Shown here piece by piece: positions 26,744 to 35,543 of a stretch of 64,000 nt of DNA. Position numbers and translations under genes: made by a program. The DNA is taken from contig JACKDJ010000009.1 of assembly GCA_020633625.1 (NCBI GenBank), positions 1-64,000 of the forward strand, given 5' to 3'. The stretch is from Myxococcales bacterium (lineage in GTDB: Bacteria; Myxococcota_A; Bradymonadia; REDH01). The notes under the pieces were generated by a model. The model ran no database searches, was not told where the DNA came from, and worked only from the letters and a program-made list of their open reading frames with translations. Every line of letters starts with the position of its first letter. Positions within the stretch are counted from its first letter, which is position 1.

Positions 26744-27202
26744 CTACCCCCCGGCGCCGCCCCGACGGACCCGTTGCCATTCGGCAGGATTCCGTCGCAC
26801 GTAGGCGCAGGCGCGATCGATCGCCCGCGTGCTTTCGAGCCACCGGTCGTGGAACCCCCGCTGCCAGACCGCTTGTCTTGGAGCCACGAGTCCTTCGCGT
26901 CGCGCCAGTCGCGTCACGCGCGACTTCAGCCCGGCGACGACGGTGCCGAGCGTCGCCGCGCCGCGCAGTGCGACCACGATGTGGACGTGGTTCGGCATGA
27001 CGACGTGCGCGAGCACGTCCACGTCGGCTGTGGCGAGGCGCCGGATCGCCCCGTCGGTGAGCGTCCCGAGCGGAGACAGGCGGGGGGTCGCGTCCCGCAC
27101 GGTGCCGAAGGCGGGGCGTCTTCGGGCCGCGACGATCGTGACGAGGTACGCGCCGCGCCGGTAGTTGATGAACGACGCGCGGAGGGATTTGTTTCGCGAC
27201 AT
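26744..27202 (-). CDS. REP-associated tyrosine transposase (RAYT, Y1/HUH family)
   Basis: Single-strand HUH endonuclease of the IS200/IS605-like group, 152 residues. The HUH motif is in HVVMPNHVHIVV (about residues 60-71) and the catalytic Tyr in ACAYVRRNPAEW near the C-terminus. The start at 27202 (MSRNKSLRASF) matches the usual short N-terminus. RAYT proteins are domesticated, mostly single-copy, and linked to REP palindromes, which are present here directly downstream and twice elsewhere in the window. Confidence 0.85.
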   Translation of the reverse strand: MSRNKSLRASFINYRRGAYLVTIVAARRRPAFGTVRDATPRLSPLGTLTDGAIRRLATADVDVLAHVVMPNHVHIVVALRGAATLGTVVAGLKSRVTRLARREGLVAPRQAVWQRGFHDRWLESTRAIDRACAYVRRNPAEWQRVRRGGAGG

Positions 27203-27225
27203 GCCCGCGTCTTCGGGGCGCGGGC
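27203..27225. repeat. Hairpin at the start of the RAYT gene
   Basis: GCCCGCG (27203-27209) pairs with CGCGGGC (27219-27225) across nine bases, directly abutting the transposase start codon. It could be a further REP-type target or a structure limiting translation of the transposase. Confidence 0.45.
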
Positions 27226-27394
27226 GGTTGCGTTGTGTTGGGGTGCGGGGTGCGGGGCGTGGGTGGTGTGGGGGGTGGGGCGCGGGCTGCGCGCTGACCC
27301 GGCGCGTCATGCGTGGTGCTTGCCGCGTAGGGCGATGTGGGCGAGTAGAGAGCGTTCCCGATACTCTTCGCCCCCGCTCCTTCGAAGGACCGCG

Positions 27395-29302
27395 ATGCGC
27401 AACGAGCTCAACCTCCGCCTGATGCTCCTCGGCGGCATCATCAGCGCGATCGCCGCCGTGGCGGCGCCCTACATCACGCTCAAGCTCGGGATGGGCATCG
27501 ACCTGTCGATGGGCGGCATGTTCTTGGCCGCCGCGCTGCTGGGGCGGGAGCTGAAGGGGAAGGAGCTCGCCGTCGAGCTGAACATGGTCCAGACGATGGT
27601 GTCGGCCGCGTCTGGCGTCTCGTTCATGGTCGTGATCCTCGCGGCGTTCTACTACGTGCAGAACGTCTTCGACCACGACATCGGGTTCAACCCGAAGTGG
27701 TGGCAGCTCTGCATCTGGCTGCTGGTCTCGTCGTCGCTCGGCATCTTCCTCGGCTCGCTCGTGCGGAAGATGGTGCTCGATGACCGGTCGCTGCCGTGGC
27801 CGACGGGCCACGTCGGCAAGGGCGTCATCGACACGCTGTCGGACCCGTCGGCGACGGAGCTGGTCAAGACGCGCCGGTCGGTTCTGACCGTTACGACCGG
27901 AGTCGCGGGGCTGATCACCTTCATGCGCGACGGACTCGGCGTCATCACCCCGATGATCGGCAACTCCTCGCTCGTGATGATGTTCTCGCTCGAGCCGGCC
28001 ATTATCGGTCTCGGCATGGTCGTGCCGCTCTCCGTCGGCCTGTCCGGGCTGCTCGGCGTCTGGTGGATCCAGGAGTTCGGCGAGAATGTGGCCCAGTGGG
28101 CCGCGCTGGCCGGGACGTCGGAAGCGAACTGGGCGCAGTGCGTCACTGAGCTCGGCGCGGGCGAGGTGACCGACTTCCTGACCGCGAACTGCGGGCACGC
28201 GACCGAGTTCCTCGGTGCCGGCTCGCACTTCAAGTACCTTGTCCAGTGGACGATGTGGCCGGCTACGGCGATGATGATCGCCGCGGCGCTGACCAGCGTC
28301 CTCGTGCCGCTGATCGGCAACCTCATCGGCCGCAGCAAGTCGTCGGAGCTGCCGCCCGAGCCTTCACTCGCCGACGAGCGCGTGTCGACGCCGCTCATGC
28401 TCGGCGGGATGGCCGTCTGCATCCTGCTTCTGACCGCGCTGCAGTGGGCTTGGTTCGACATGCCGCCGCAGCAGGTCCTGCTTGCGGTCGCGCTCCAACC
28501 ACTCCTCGTTATCGCCGGCCTCCGTGTGCTCGGCCTCACCGGTTCAGGCCCCGTCTCGCTGATGGCGAACGCGACGCAGTTCGTCTTCGGCCTCATCTGG
28601 CCGAACCACATCCAGCAGAACCTCAACGCGGCGCACGTGAGCGCTGATCCGCAGGCGTCGTCCGAGGGCGCGGTTGGGGCGTTCTGGGTGGCGCGCAAGG
28701 TCGGCGGCAGCTTCAACGCGCTGATCGTCGGTCAGCTCATCGCGATCGCGATCGCCGCCTTTGCGATCCCGATCGTCTTCACCGCGCTCGTCGACACCTA
28801 CGGCGTTGGCCTCGAGCCCGGCCAGCTCTCCGCGCCCACGGCGCTGAAGATCGCGTCTCTCGCGATGGTGATGGAGTCCGGGCTCGGAGCGCTCCCGCAT
28901 GGGTGCCTCGAGGCGTCGGCCGTCGCGATCGGACTCGGCGTGCTCTTCGAGCTGATGCTGATGGCCAAGAAGCGCGATGCGGCCGGCAAGCTGCTGCTCG
29001 ACTCGAACGGCAACACCTCATCGCGATTCTGGTGGGTGCCGGTCCCGTCGGCGCTCGGGTTCGCACTGATCCTGCCGCCGTCGCTGTCGATCGGAATGGC
29101 GGTCGGGAGCGTGATTTCGGCCGTTTGGCGAGCGTTCTCGCCCCCCCAGCCTCCCACGTCCGAGAAGGGCCCGAGCGCGTTCCAGACGTTTGGCGCGCCG
29201 CTCGCCGCGGGGCTCGTGGCTGGCGAAGCCATCGTGGGCGGAATCGTGCTCCCCCTGCTCGTGCTGGCCGTCGAGCAGATCCGCGGGTTCTTCTTCGGCT
29301 AG
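27395..29302 (+). CDS. OPT-family oligopeptide/metal-chelate transporter
   Basis: Inner-membrane proton-coupled importer of the OPT family; substrates are oligopeptides or metal chelates. The 635 residues have about 14 hydrophobic helices. Family marks include the N-terminal LGGIISAIAAVAAPYITLKL, GMFLAAALLGRELKG, the middle DRSLPWPTGHVGKGVIDTL, and GSFNALIVGQLIAIAIA. ATG 27395 is preceded by AAGGA. It stands alone, convergent with the next gene. Neighbours do not reveal the substrate. Confidence 0.85.
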   Translation: MRNELNLRLMLLGGIISAIAAVAAPYITLKLGMGIDLSMGGMFLAAALLGRELKGKELAVELNMVQTMVSAASGVSFMVVILAAFYYVQNVFDHDIGFNPKWWQLCIWLLVSSSLGIFLGSLVRKMVLDDRSLPWPTGHVGKGVIDTLSDPSATELVKTRRSVLTVTTGVAGLITFMRDGLGVITPMIGNSSLVMMFSLEPAIIGLGMVVPLSVGLSGLLGVWWIQEFGENVAQWAALAGTSEANWAQCVTELGAGEVTDFLTANCGHATEFLGAGSHFKYLVQWTMWPATAMMIAAALTSVLVPLIGNLIGRSKSSELPPEPSLADERVSTPLMLGGMAVCILLLTALQWAWFDMPPQQVLLAVALQPLLVIAGLRVLGLTGSGPVSLMANATQFVFGLIWPNHIQQNLNAAHVSADPQASSEGAVGAFWVARKVGGSFNALIVGQLIAIAIAAFAIPIVFTALVDTYGVGLEPGQLSAPTALKIASLAMVMESGLGALPHGCLEASAVAIGLGVLFELMLMAKKRDAAGKLLLDSNGNTSSRFWWVPVPSALGFALILPPSLSIGMAVGSVISAVWRAFSPPQPPTSEKGPSAFQTFGAPLAAGLVAGEAIVGGIVLPLLVLAVEQIRGFFFG

Positions 29303-29337
29303 GACCACACACTCGGCGGTGCGCCCGAGCCCGCCGT

Positions 29338-29351
29338 GCGGGGTGCCCCGC
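29338..29351. terminator. Possible bidirectional terminator
   Basis: GCGGGG-tg-CCCCGC between the convergent OPT and ClpP-fold genes. The loop is tight and no T-run follows, so this is weak. Confidence 0.3.
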
Positions 29352-29389
29352 CGGCTGACGACGCCCGGCGCTCCTGCGCTCCCGCGGCC

Positions 29390-30238
29390 TCAGTGCACAG
29401 GCTCCTCGTGGCGCCGCTCCCAGCGCGGCAGCGCCTCGCCGCTCGCCTGCGTCAGCGCGTGCGCCGCGTCGACTGACTCGATGACGGCCGCTGGGCCGCC
29501 CGGAGCGTGCAGGTGCTCCTCGTAGGCGGTGACGAGATCGAAGGCCATGGACTCGAGGTCGGGCGTCGGGTGCTGCACCGGGAGGCCGCCGAGTGAACGG
29601 CAGGCGCGTCGGTCGAGGACGTCGTCGGCAGAGAGCGCGTCTCGCGTGAGCGCCGCCACGAGCGCGGCCGTCGTCTCTGCGGCGGGCGGGACGATCCGCA
29701 GCGTTGCTAGCCGCGCGAGCTCGTGCCGGGTCCACGCGAGCTCGTGGCGCGCGGAGCCGACCGTGTCATCAGGCGACCGCCCCGATCCGACGAGCGCTAG
29801 CACGAGCGCGTGCGCCTCGTCGGGAGTCGTGGCGTGCGCGAGCGTACGCAGGGCATCGCCGGTGACGCCGCGCGCATCCACGACCGAGCTTAGGCTCGCC
29901 AGCGGGTGCAACATGAGCGAGTCGGCCGCGACGGCCGCCAGGCTCTCGCCTGGACCGAGCACGCCCGCCGCCACGACCGTCAGCTCGCGCCCAAACTCGC
30001 GAAGCAGCGCAGCCGTGCGCGCCGCGACTCGGACCGGGAGCGCGGCGCCGACCAGGATCACGTCGATCCGGTCGACAGGGCGGCGGGGCAGGTCGCGCAG
30101 GTGCTCGTACACCGACCGCACTGTGTCCCCGAGCCCCGCGTGTGCTCCCGGGCGCGACGCGATCGCGATCGTCAGCGCGTCGCGTGCGCTGCTCCACTGG
30201 GCGAGGCGATCGAGCCGATCGCGGCGGTTTGCGAGCAC
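29390..30238 (-). CDS. ClpP/crotonase-fold protein resembling serine dehydrogenase proteinase, degenerate
   Basis: A 282-residue soluble protein. The layout resembles the SDH-type proteinase family: an N-terminal VLANRRDRLDRLAQW segment, then IDVILVGAALPVRVAARTAALLREF where the family has its Gly-rich oxyanion loop. Next comes a stretch, LGPGESLAAVAADSLMLHPLAS, where the catalytic Ser-containing helix and the aDeI-M motif belong. The usual SAGT nucleophile is not clear (GESLA), so activity is doubtful. The start GTG 30238 was chosen because GGAGA lies seven bases upstream; the frame is open far beyond as an antisense shadow. The gene is divergent from a lipoprotein gene. Confidence 0.5.
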   Translation of the reverse strand: MLANRRDRLDRLAQWSSARDALTIAIASRPGAHAGLGDTVRSVYEHLRDLPRRPVDRIDVILVGAALPVRVAARTAALLREFGRELTVVAAGVLGPGESLAAVAADSLMLHPLASLSSVVDARGVTGDALRTLAHATTPDEAHALVLALVGSGRSPDDTVGSARHELAWTRHELARLATLRIVPPAAETTAALVAALTRDALSADDVLDRRACRSLGGLPVQHPTPDLESMAFDLVTAYEEHLHAPGGPAAVIESVDAAHALTQASGEALPRWERRHEEPVH

Positions 30239-30403
30239 GAGCGTCTCCGGAAGCAGAAAGGGACCTGTGTCCTCGCTGCACTCTATCAGACCGGATCGGC
30301 CCGCGCGAAAGCGAGGAGGCCGCTCGGCGCTGCCGACGGCCGCGACTGTACCAGGCGTCGCCCACGCGTTAGGCTCTCGCGACCCAACCCTCTGGAGCCG
30401 CCG

Positions 30404-31285
30404 ATGCGCACCCGCTGGATCCTCTCCGTCGCCGCCCTGAGCGCGGTTGCCGCGTGCTCGTCGGAGCCCGAGTTCGACTTCTCGTCGCTCGACGCCGACA
30501 CCGGATCCGCCGACACCGGGCCCACTGACACGGGGTCCGCCGATGCCGCGGACGCCGCCGACGAACCGGACGCGGCCGAGGAGGTAGCCGACGAGCCCGA
30601 CGTCGCGGACGAGCCCGACACCGGCCCGCTGCAGACCTCGCTGATTCGATTCGTGCACTTGTCGCCCGACACGCCGCCCGTCTCGCTGTGGTTCGACGGA
30701 GTTGCGCCGGAGCCGAGCTCGCCGTTCGCAGACATCCAGCGCTTCGAGCGCGCGCCCGCCGACCCGGAGGTCTACGTGACGCTCCCGACGGCCATCTACG
30801 ATGTCGCGGTCGTGCCCGTCGGCGGGACGCTCGACGACGCGATCCAGTCGAGCCGATGGGCGCTGTCGCCGGGCGGGATCTATACGGTCTGGATCTCCGG
30901 GATGTCCGGTCTCGGCGGCGCCGTCCCCGAGGGGTACGAGCCGCTGACGCTCGGCACGGCCGTGGACGACCCGTCGACGCTCCCCGAAGACGGCCAGCGC
31001 ATCCGGTTCATCCACGCGGCGACCGGTGTGGGGCCGATGGACTTCTCGATCAACGGCGAGAAGGTCGACGAGGGGCTCCAGTTCGGCTGGTTCAGCTTCG
31101 ACGAGTTCGAGCTGCTCCCGGGCGAGTTCGTGTTTGGGTTCGGCGGGACTGGCGGCGAGCTCGGCCAGCGCGCGCTGTCGTTCGGCAATGTCACGGCGAA
31201 CGTCTTCGTCGCCGGCCGCGCAGACGACGAGGCGCTCGTGGTGTACTCGCTCGACTCGACCGGCCTCTGGGCACGCGTCCCGTGA
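30404..31285 (+). CDS. Lipoprotein with two DUF4397-like domains
   Basis: A 293-residue surface lipoprotein. The signal ends in SAVAACSSEP, then an Asp/Thr/Ala linker of about 50 residues. Two DUF4397-type beta domains follow: the first opens LIRFVHLSPDTPPVSLWFDG (about residue 85), the second RIRFIHAATGVGPMDFSINGE (about 200). The family is common in secreted proteins and has no known activity. ATG 30404 follows TGGAG. The stop overlaps the start of the NUDIX gene by four bases (GTGA). Confidence 0.8.
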   Translation: MRTRWILSVAALSAVAACSSEPEFDFSSLDADTGSADTGPTDTGSADAADAADEPDAAEEVADEPDVADEPDTGPLQTSLIRFVHLSPDTPPVSLWFDGVAPEPSSPFADIQRFERAPADPEVYVTLPTAIYDVAVVPVGGTLDDAIQSSRWALSPGGIYTVWISGMSGLGGAVPEGYEPLTLGTAVDDPSTLPEDGQRIRFIHAATGVGPMDFSINGEKVDEGLQFGWFSFDEFELLPGEFVFGFGGTGGELGQRALSFGNVTANVFVAGRADDEALVVYSLDSTGLWARVP

Positions 31286-32124
31286 GCGCGCCGATCCGAG
31301 ACGCCGCGACGCTCGTGCTCGTGCGCGATGGGCAGGATGGCGCTGAGGTGTTTCTGTCGCGGCGGAGCGCGCGCGCCGCGTTCATGGCGAACGCGTACGT
31401 GTATCCGGGAGGTCGCCTCGACGACGCCGACACGGACGCGCGGCTCGTGGCGCGCCTGCGGTGGGGACGCCCGACGGCAGGCTGGTTCGAAGACGAGGTC
31501 GACGACCTGCGGGCCGCGGGGCTCGTGATCGCGGCGCTGCGCGAGTCGTTCGAGGAGGCGGGAGTCTTGCTCGCGCGCGACGGCGACGGGGCGGCACCGG
31601 ACGCACAGACGCTCGCGCGGCTCGGCGAGTGGCGCGACCGTCTCAACGCCGGAGCCGCAGGTTTCGTCGATGTGCTCGAGGCCGAGGGTCTGTGGCTCGA
31701 CGCGAGCGAGCTTCGATACTTCGCGCACTGGATCACGCCGCCTTTCGAGACGCGCCGCTTCGACACCCGGTTCTTCGTGACGCCGGCACCCGAAGGGCAG
31801 GCTGCGGCGGCCGATCGCGCGGAGCTGGTGGAGGGGGAGTGGATGCGCCCGGCGCAGGCGCTTGCGCGCAACGCGGACGGCACGCTGATGCTGGCGCCGC
31901 CGACCCTCTGCACGCTCGAGGACCTCGCTGCCGTCGGCGCGAGCGTGGCGTCCGTGCTGGCGTGGGCAGAGGCCGAGCAGCCGGTCCCCATTCTGCCGCA
32001 GCTCCACGATGTGGATGGCGTCCCGACGCTGGTCCTCCCTGGGGACCCGCTCTTCCCCTCGGACCGTCCGGCCCGGGGGCCGTGGCGTGTGACGTTCGCG
32101 GGCGGCCAGACCCGCCGCGAGTAG
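31282..32124 (+). CDS. NUDIX hydrolase, NUDT19/acyl-CoA diphosphatase type
   Basis: Hydrolyses a nucleoside diphosphate linked to another moiety; the best match in layout is NUDT19/RP2p-like CoA diphosphatases. 280 residues. The split NUDIX box is visible: YVYPGGRLDDAD, then after an insert of about 35 residues AALRESFEEAGVLLA. The PGG-to-RE distance with an insert is typical of this subgroup. Further marks are HWITPPFETRRFDTRFFV and WMRPAQAL. The start is GTG 31282, overlapping the upstream lipoprotein stop. There is no signal peptide. Confidence 0.85.
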   Translation: MSAPIRDAATLVLVRDGQDGAEVFLSRRSARAAFMANAYVYPGGRLDDADTDARLVARLRWGRPTAGWFEDEVDDLRAAGLVIAALRESFEEAGVLLARDGDGAAPDAQTLARLGEWRDRLNAGAAGFVDVLEAEGLWLDASELRYFAHWITPPFETRRFDTRFFVTPAPEGQAAAADRAELVEGEWMRPAQALARNADGTLMLAPPTLCTLEDLAAVGASVASVLAWAEAEQPVPILPQLHDVDGVPTLVLPGDPLFPSDRPARGPWRVTFAGGQTRRE

Positions 32125-32282
32125 GTACAGGGGTAAGGGCGTGGGGTGTCGCTAGGCTGCGGTGGTTGCCCGTACGCCGCGACGCGCCTAGAACGGAGGC
32201 GCAGCGTCGCACCGGCCGAGCCGCGTCGGCGCAGGGTGCCGGCGTGTGCCGGGCCTCTCAAGCGCGCAACCGAGGACGACCG

Positions 32283-33992
32283 ATGGCATCTCCCGACTTT
32301 CCCGAGCCGCCGCCGAGTGTGCCCGCGACTCCGATCGGCGAGCTCGATCGGATGCTCGACCGGCTGTACGACCGCCGCGCCGCGTGGGTCGCGACGTCGA
32401 TCCCGCGCCGGCTCGAGCTGCTGCGGGAGTGCCTCGCCGCCGCGCTCGTCGAGGCGCCGGGCTGGGTCGACGCCGCCTGCCGCGCGAAGGGCATCCGTTC
32501 GGACGAGGCGCGCGCCGGTGAGGAGTGGCTCGGCGGCCCGATGACGTTCGTGCGGAACCTGCGCCTCCTTATCGAGGCGCTCGAGGCCGGTGGCGCCCCG
32601 AAGCTGCCACTCGTGACGCGGCGCCCGGACGGCCAGGTACTGGCGCGCGTGTTCCCTGCGTCCGCCGCCGACCGGCTGATGTTCGCGGGGGTCACGGCCG
32701 ACGTCTACATCGAGCCGGGGCAGGACGCGACGCAGGGACGCATCTACCGGGAGAAGGCGGCCGGCAAGTCGTCCGAGGGCGGCGTCGGTCTGGTCCTCGG
32801 GGCCGGGAACGTCGCGTCGATCGGCCCGATGGACGCGCTCTACAAGCTGTTCGTCGACGACGAGGTCGTCATCCTCAAGACGAACCCGGTGAACGCGTAC
32901 CTGGGCCCGTTCATCGAGCGCTCGTTCGCAGCTTTCTCGGCCGAAGGGTTCTTCGCGATCGCGCACGGCGGCGCCGAGGTCGGTCAGCACCTCTGCAACC
33001 ACCCGAAGGTGCACTCCATCCACATCACGGGCTCCGACGCGACGCACGACGCGATCGTCTGGGGCGCCGACCCGGCGGAGCGCGCGCGCCGCAAGGCCGC
33101 GCACGAGCCGATCAACACGAAGCCGATCTCGTCCGAGCTCGGCTGCGTCACCCCGGTGCTCGTGGTGCCCGGGCCGTGGTCCGAGAGCGACCTCGACTAC
33201 CAAGCGCAGCACGTGGCCTCGATGGTCGCGAACAACGCGAGCTTCAACTGCAACGCGGCGAAGGTCGTCGTGACAGCCGCCGGCTGGCCGCTGCGCGAGC
33301 GGTTCCTGCGCAAGGTCCGCGACGCGCTCGCCGCGACCCCGGCCCGCAAGGCGTACTACCCCGGCGCCGGCTCTCGGTACACCGCGTTCCTCGACCACTA
33401 CCCGCAGGCCGAAGCGCTCGGCGACCGCGACGACAACGTCGTCCCGTGGACCGTAATCCCGAACGTCGCCCCGACGGCGGGTGAGTACGCGCTCACGAAC
33501 GAAGCGTTCTGCGGCGTGCTCGCCGACGTCGCGCTCGACGCGACCACGGCCGACGAGTTCCTCCCGGCGATGACGAAGTTCGCGAACGACGACTGCTGGG
33601 GGACGTTGTCGTGTATGGTGCTCATTCACCCGCAGAGCGAGCGCGAGCACCGCGCCGCGTACGAGCGGGCGATCGACGGCCTGCGCTACGGTGGCATCGC
33701 CGTGAACTGCTGGGCGGGGCTGATCTACGGCCTCGTGGTCACCCCGTGGGGCGCTCACCCAGGGCACACGCTCGAGGACATCCAGTCGGGCCGCGGCGTC
33801 GTGCACAACGCGTTCCTGCTCGACCACGTCCAGAAGACCGTCGTCAAGGCGCCGTTCCGCATCAACCCGAAGCCCGCGTGGTTCTCGAACCACAAGACGC
33901 AGGCCGAGCTGGGGCGCGCGCTGCTGCAGTTCGAGGCGACCGGGTCGATGGCGAAGCTTCCGAAGGTCGTGTGGGCCGCGATGCGGGGTTGA
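32283..33992 (+). CDS. Aldehyde dehydrogenase-superfamily protein
   Basis: NAD(P)-dependent oxidation of an aldehyde; 569 residues, longer than most family members (about 500). The Rossmann part has GLVLGAGNVASIGPMDALYKL. The catalytic Cys is in NNASFNCNAAKVVV (about residue 320), and the ELGG box reads SSELGCVTPVL. The substituted active-site context (FNCNA instead of QxC) and the extended N-terminus place it away from common ALDHs, so the substrate is unknown. ATG 32283 is preceded by GAGGA. Confidence 0.82.
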   Translation: MASPDFPEPPPSVPATPIGELDRMLDRLYDRRAAWVATSIPRRLELLRECLAAALVEAPGWVDAACRAKGIRSDEARAGEEWLGGPMTFVRNLRLLIEALEAGGAPKLPLVTRRPDGQVLARVFPASAADRLMFAGVTADVYIEPGQDATQGRIYREKAAGKSSEGGVGLVLGAGNVASIGPMDALYKLFVDDEVVILKTNPVNAYLGPFIERSFAAFSAEGFFAIAHGGAEVGQHLCNHPKVHSIHITGSDATHDAIVWGADPAERARRKAAHEPINTKPISSELGCVTPVLVVPGPWSESDLDYQAQHVASMVANNASFNCNAAKVVVTAAGWPLRERFLRKVRDALAATPARKAYYPGAGSRYTAFLDHYPQAEALGDRDDNVVPWTVIPNVAPTAGEYALTNEAFCGVLADVALDATTADEFLPAMTKFANDDCWGTLSCMVLIHPQSEREHRAAYERAIDGLRYGGIAVNCWAGLIYGLVVTPWGAHPGHTLEDIQSGRGVVHNAFLLDHVQKTVVKAPFRINPKPAWFSNHKTQAELGRALLQFEATGSMAKLPKVVWAAMRG

Positions 33993-34054
33993 CCGAGACG
34001 CTGCCGAGGGCACGCGACCGTCGCGGTCGCGCTGCGCCTCGGGTCGTCCTGGTG

Positions 34055-34060
34055 TATAGT
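34055..34060 (+). promoter_or_regulatory. -10-like box of the activator gene
   Basis: TATAGT lies 38 bases before the TTG start of the next gene. No matching -35 is evident. Confidence 0.25.
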
Positions 34061-34097
34061 CGGCGGCAGAGCCCCTCCTGAACCCGCGAAGCCTCCG

Positions 34098-35543
34098 TTG
34101 TCTCGAGACCAAACGCTCACCGGCGTCGAGTCCCCGTGGGCCTCGCAGAGCAGCCGCGGCGTCGCCGACGTCCCCGCGCTCGTGATCGCGTGGTCCGCGG
34201 AGCAACCGGAGCGGGTGGGAGAGGTGGCCCTCCTCCCGGCCGACGCGTCACCGAGGGTCATCGGGCGAGGCCCCGTCCTCCCCGACGATCCGGCGCCGCG
34301 GCTGTACTTTTCGGCCACGCGCCTGGGCGAGAGCGGGGCAGGCACCGACCTCCTCGGCGCGCAGATCTCCCGTCGACAGGCGCTCGTCTGCAACGCGAAC
34401 GGGCGCATCGCCGTCGAGCGCATCGGCGCGTGTCCGATGTCGATCGACGGCGTTCCGACCGACGGCGCGACGCTCAGCCCGGGGTCGGTCCTCACGCTCA
34501 AGGACCAGCTCGTCCTCTGCTGCGTCCTCCGGCCCCCCACGCTCCCGCCCACGAGCTTCCCGGCCACGATGCTCGGGCCCTTCGGCGCGTCGGACCGCCT
34601 CGGCATCGTCGGTGAGGGAAGCTCCGCCTGGAAGCTCAGAGACTCGATCGCGTTCATCGCGCGCACCGACGGGCACGTCCTGATCCTCGGCGAGTCCGGC
34701 GTCGGAAAGGAGGTCGCGGCGCGGGCGATACATGCGCTTTCGAGCCGAGCTCGGGCTGCGCTGGTCGCCCGGTCTGCGGCGACCATACCCGACACCCTCG
34801 TCGACGCGGAGCTCTTCGGGAACGTCGGCAACTATCCGAACCCGGGGATGCGCGACCGCCCGGGGCTGATCGGCGAGGCCGACGGTGCGACACTGTTCCT
34901 CGACGAGATCGGCGAGCTCCCGCAGCCGATGCAGGCCCGCCTGCTGCGCGTCCTCGACAGCGGTGGCGAGTACACTCGCCTCGGTGAGGCGCGCAACCGA
35001 CGAGCGGACTTCCGCCTCCTTGCCGCCACGAACCGTGGCATCGACGAGATGAAGCAGGACTTCGCCGCGCGGCTGAAGCTGCGGCTCACGATCCCGGGCC
35101 TCAACGAGCGTCGCGACGACATCCCGCTTCTGATTCGCCACCTCTTGCAGCGCGCCGCAGCGGGCAACCCGCAGGTCGCTGCTCGCTTCTTCGTGCCCGG
35201 GGACCTCGCGCTCGAGAATCCGCGCATCGCGCCGGTCCTCGTCGAGCGCCTCGTGCGTCACACCTACCGACTCCACATGCGCGAGCTGGACTCGCTGCTC
35301 TGGCGGGCCATCCTGACGTCACCCGAGGACTTCCTGTCGCTGACGCCCGACGTCGAGCAGGAGCTCAGCACCGAGCCCGACGGCGATGACTTCGGGCCGG
35401 ATCCCGTCGACGTCGGCGAGGCCGCGGTCCGCGCGTCGCTCGACCGACACGCCGGTAACGTCACCCGCGCCGCGCGCGAGCTCGGCCTGAAGAACCGCTA
35501 CGTTCTCTACCGCCTGATGTCGAAGTACGGGCTCCGGGAGTGA
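34098..35543 (+). CDS. FHA/AAA+ enhancer-binding-type regulator lacking GAFTGA
   Basis: A 481-residue regulator. The N-terminal part (about 30-155) looks like a degenerate FHA domain (PRVIGRG, ISRRQALV, SIDGVPTDG). The AAA+ domain has Walker A in GESGVGKEVAARAIH and Walker B in GATLFLDEIGELPQ, and it ends in a Fis-type HTH (GNVTRAARELGLKNRYVLYRLM). Where the sigma54-contact loop should read GAFTGA the sequence is ELFGNVGNYPNPGMRDRPG, so canonical sigma54 remodelling is doubtful; it may act on another polymerase form or as a repressor. The start is TTG 34098. The stop overlaps the next gene by four bases. Confidence 0.85.
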   Translation: MSRDQTLTGVESPWASQSSRGVADVPALVIAWSAEQPERVGEVALLPADASPRVIGRGPVLPDDPAPRLYFSATRLGESGAGTDLLGAQISRRQALVCNANGRIAVERIGACPMSIDGVPTDGATLSPGSVLTLKDQLVLCCVLRPPTLPPTSFPATMLGPFGASDRLGIVGEGSSAWKLRDSIAFIARTDGHVLILGESGVGKEVAARAIHALSSRARAALVARSAATIPDTLVDAELFGNVGNYPNPGMRDRPGLIGEADGATLFLDEIGELPQPMQARLLRVLDSGGEYTRLGEARNRRADFRLLAATNRGIDEMKQDFAARLKLRLTIPGLNERRDDIPLLIRHLLQRAAAGNPQVAARFFVPGDLALENPRIAPVLVERLVRHTYRLHMRELDSLLWRAILTSPEDFLSLTPDVEQELSTEPDGDDFGPDPVDVGEAAVRASLDRHAGNVTRAARELGLKNRYVLYRLMSKYGLRE

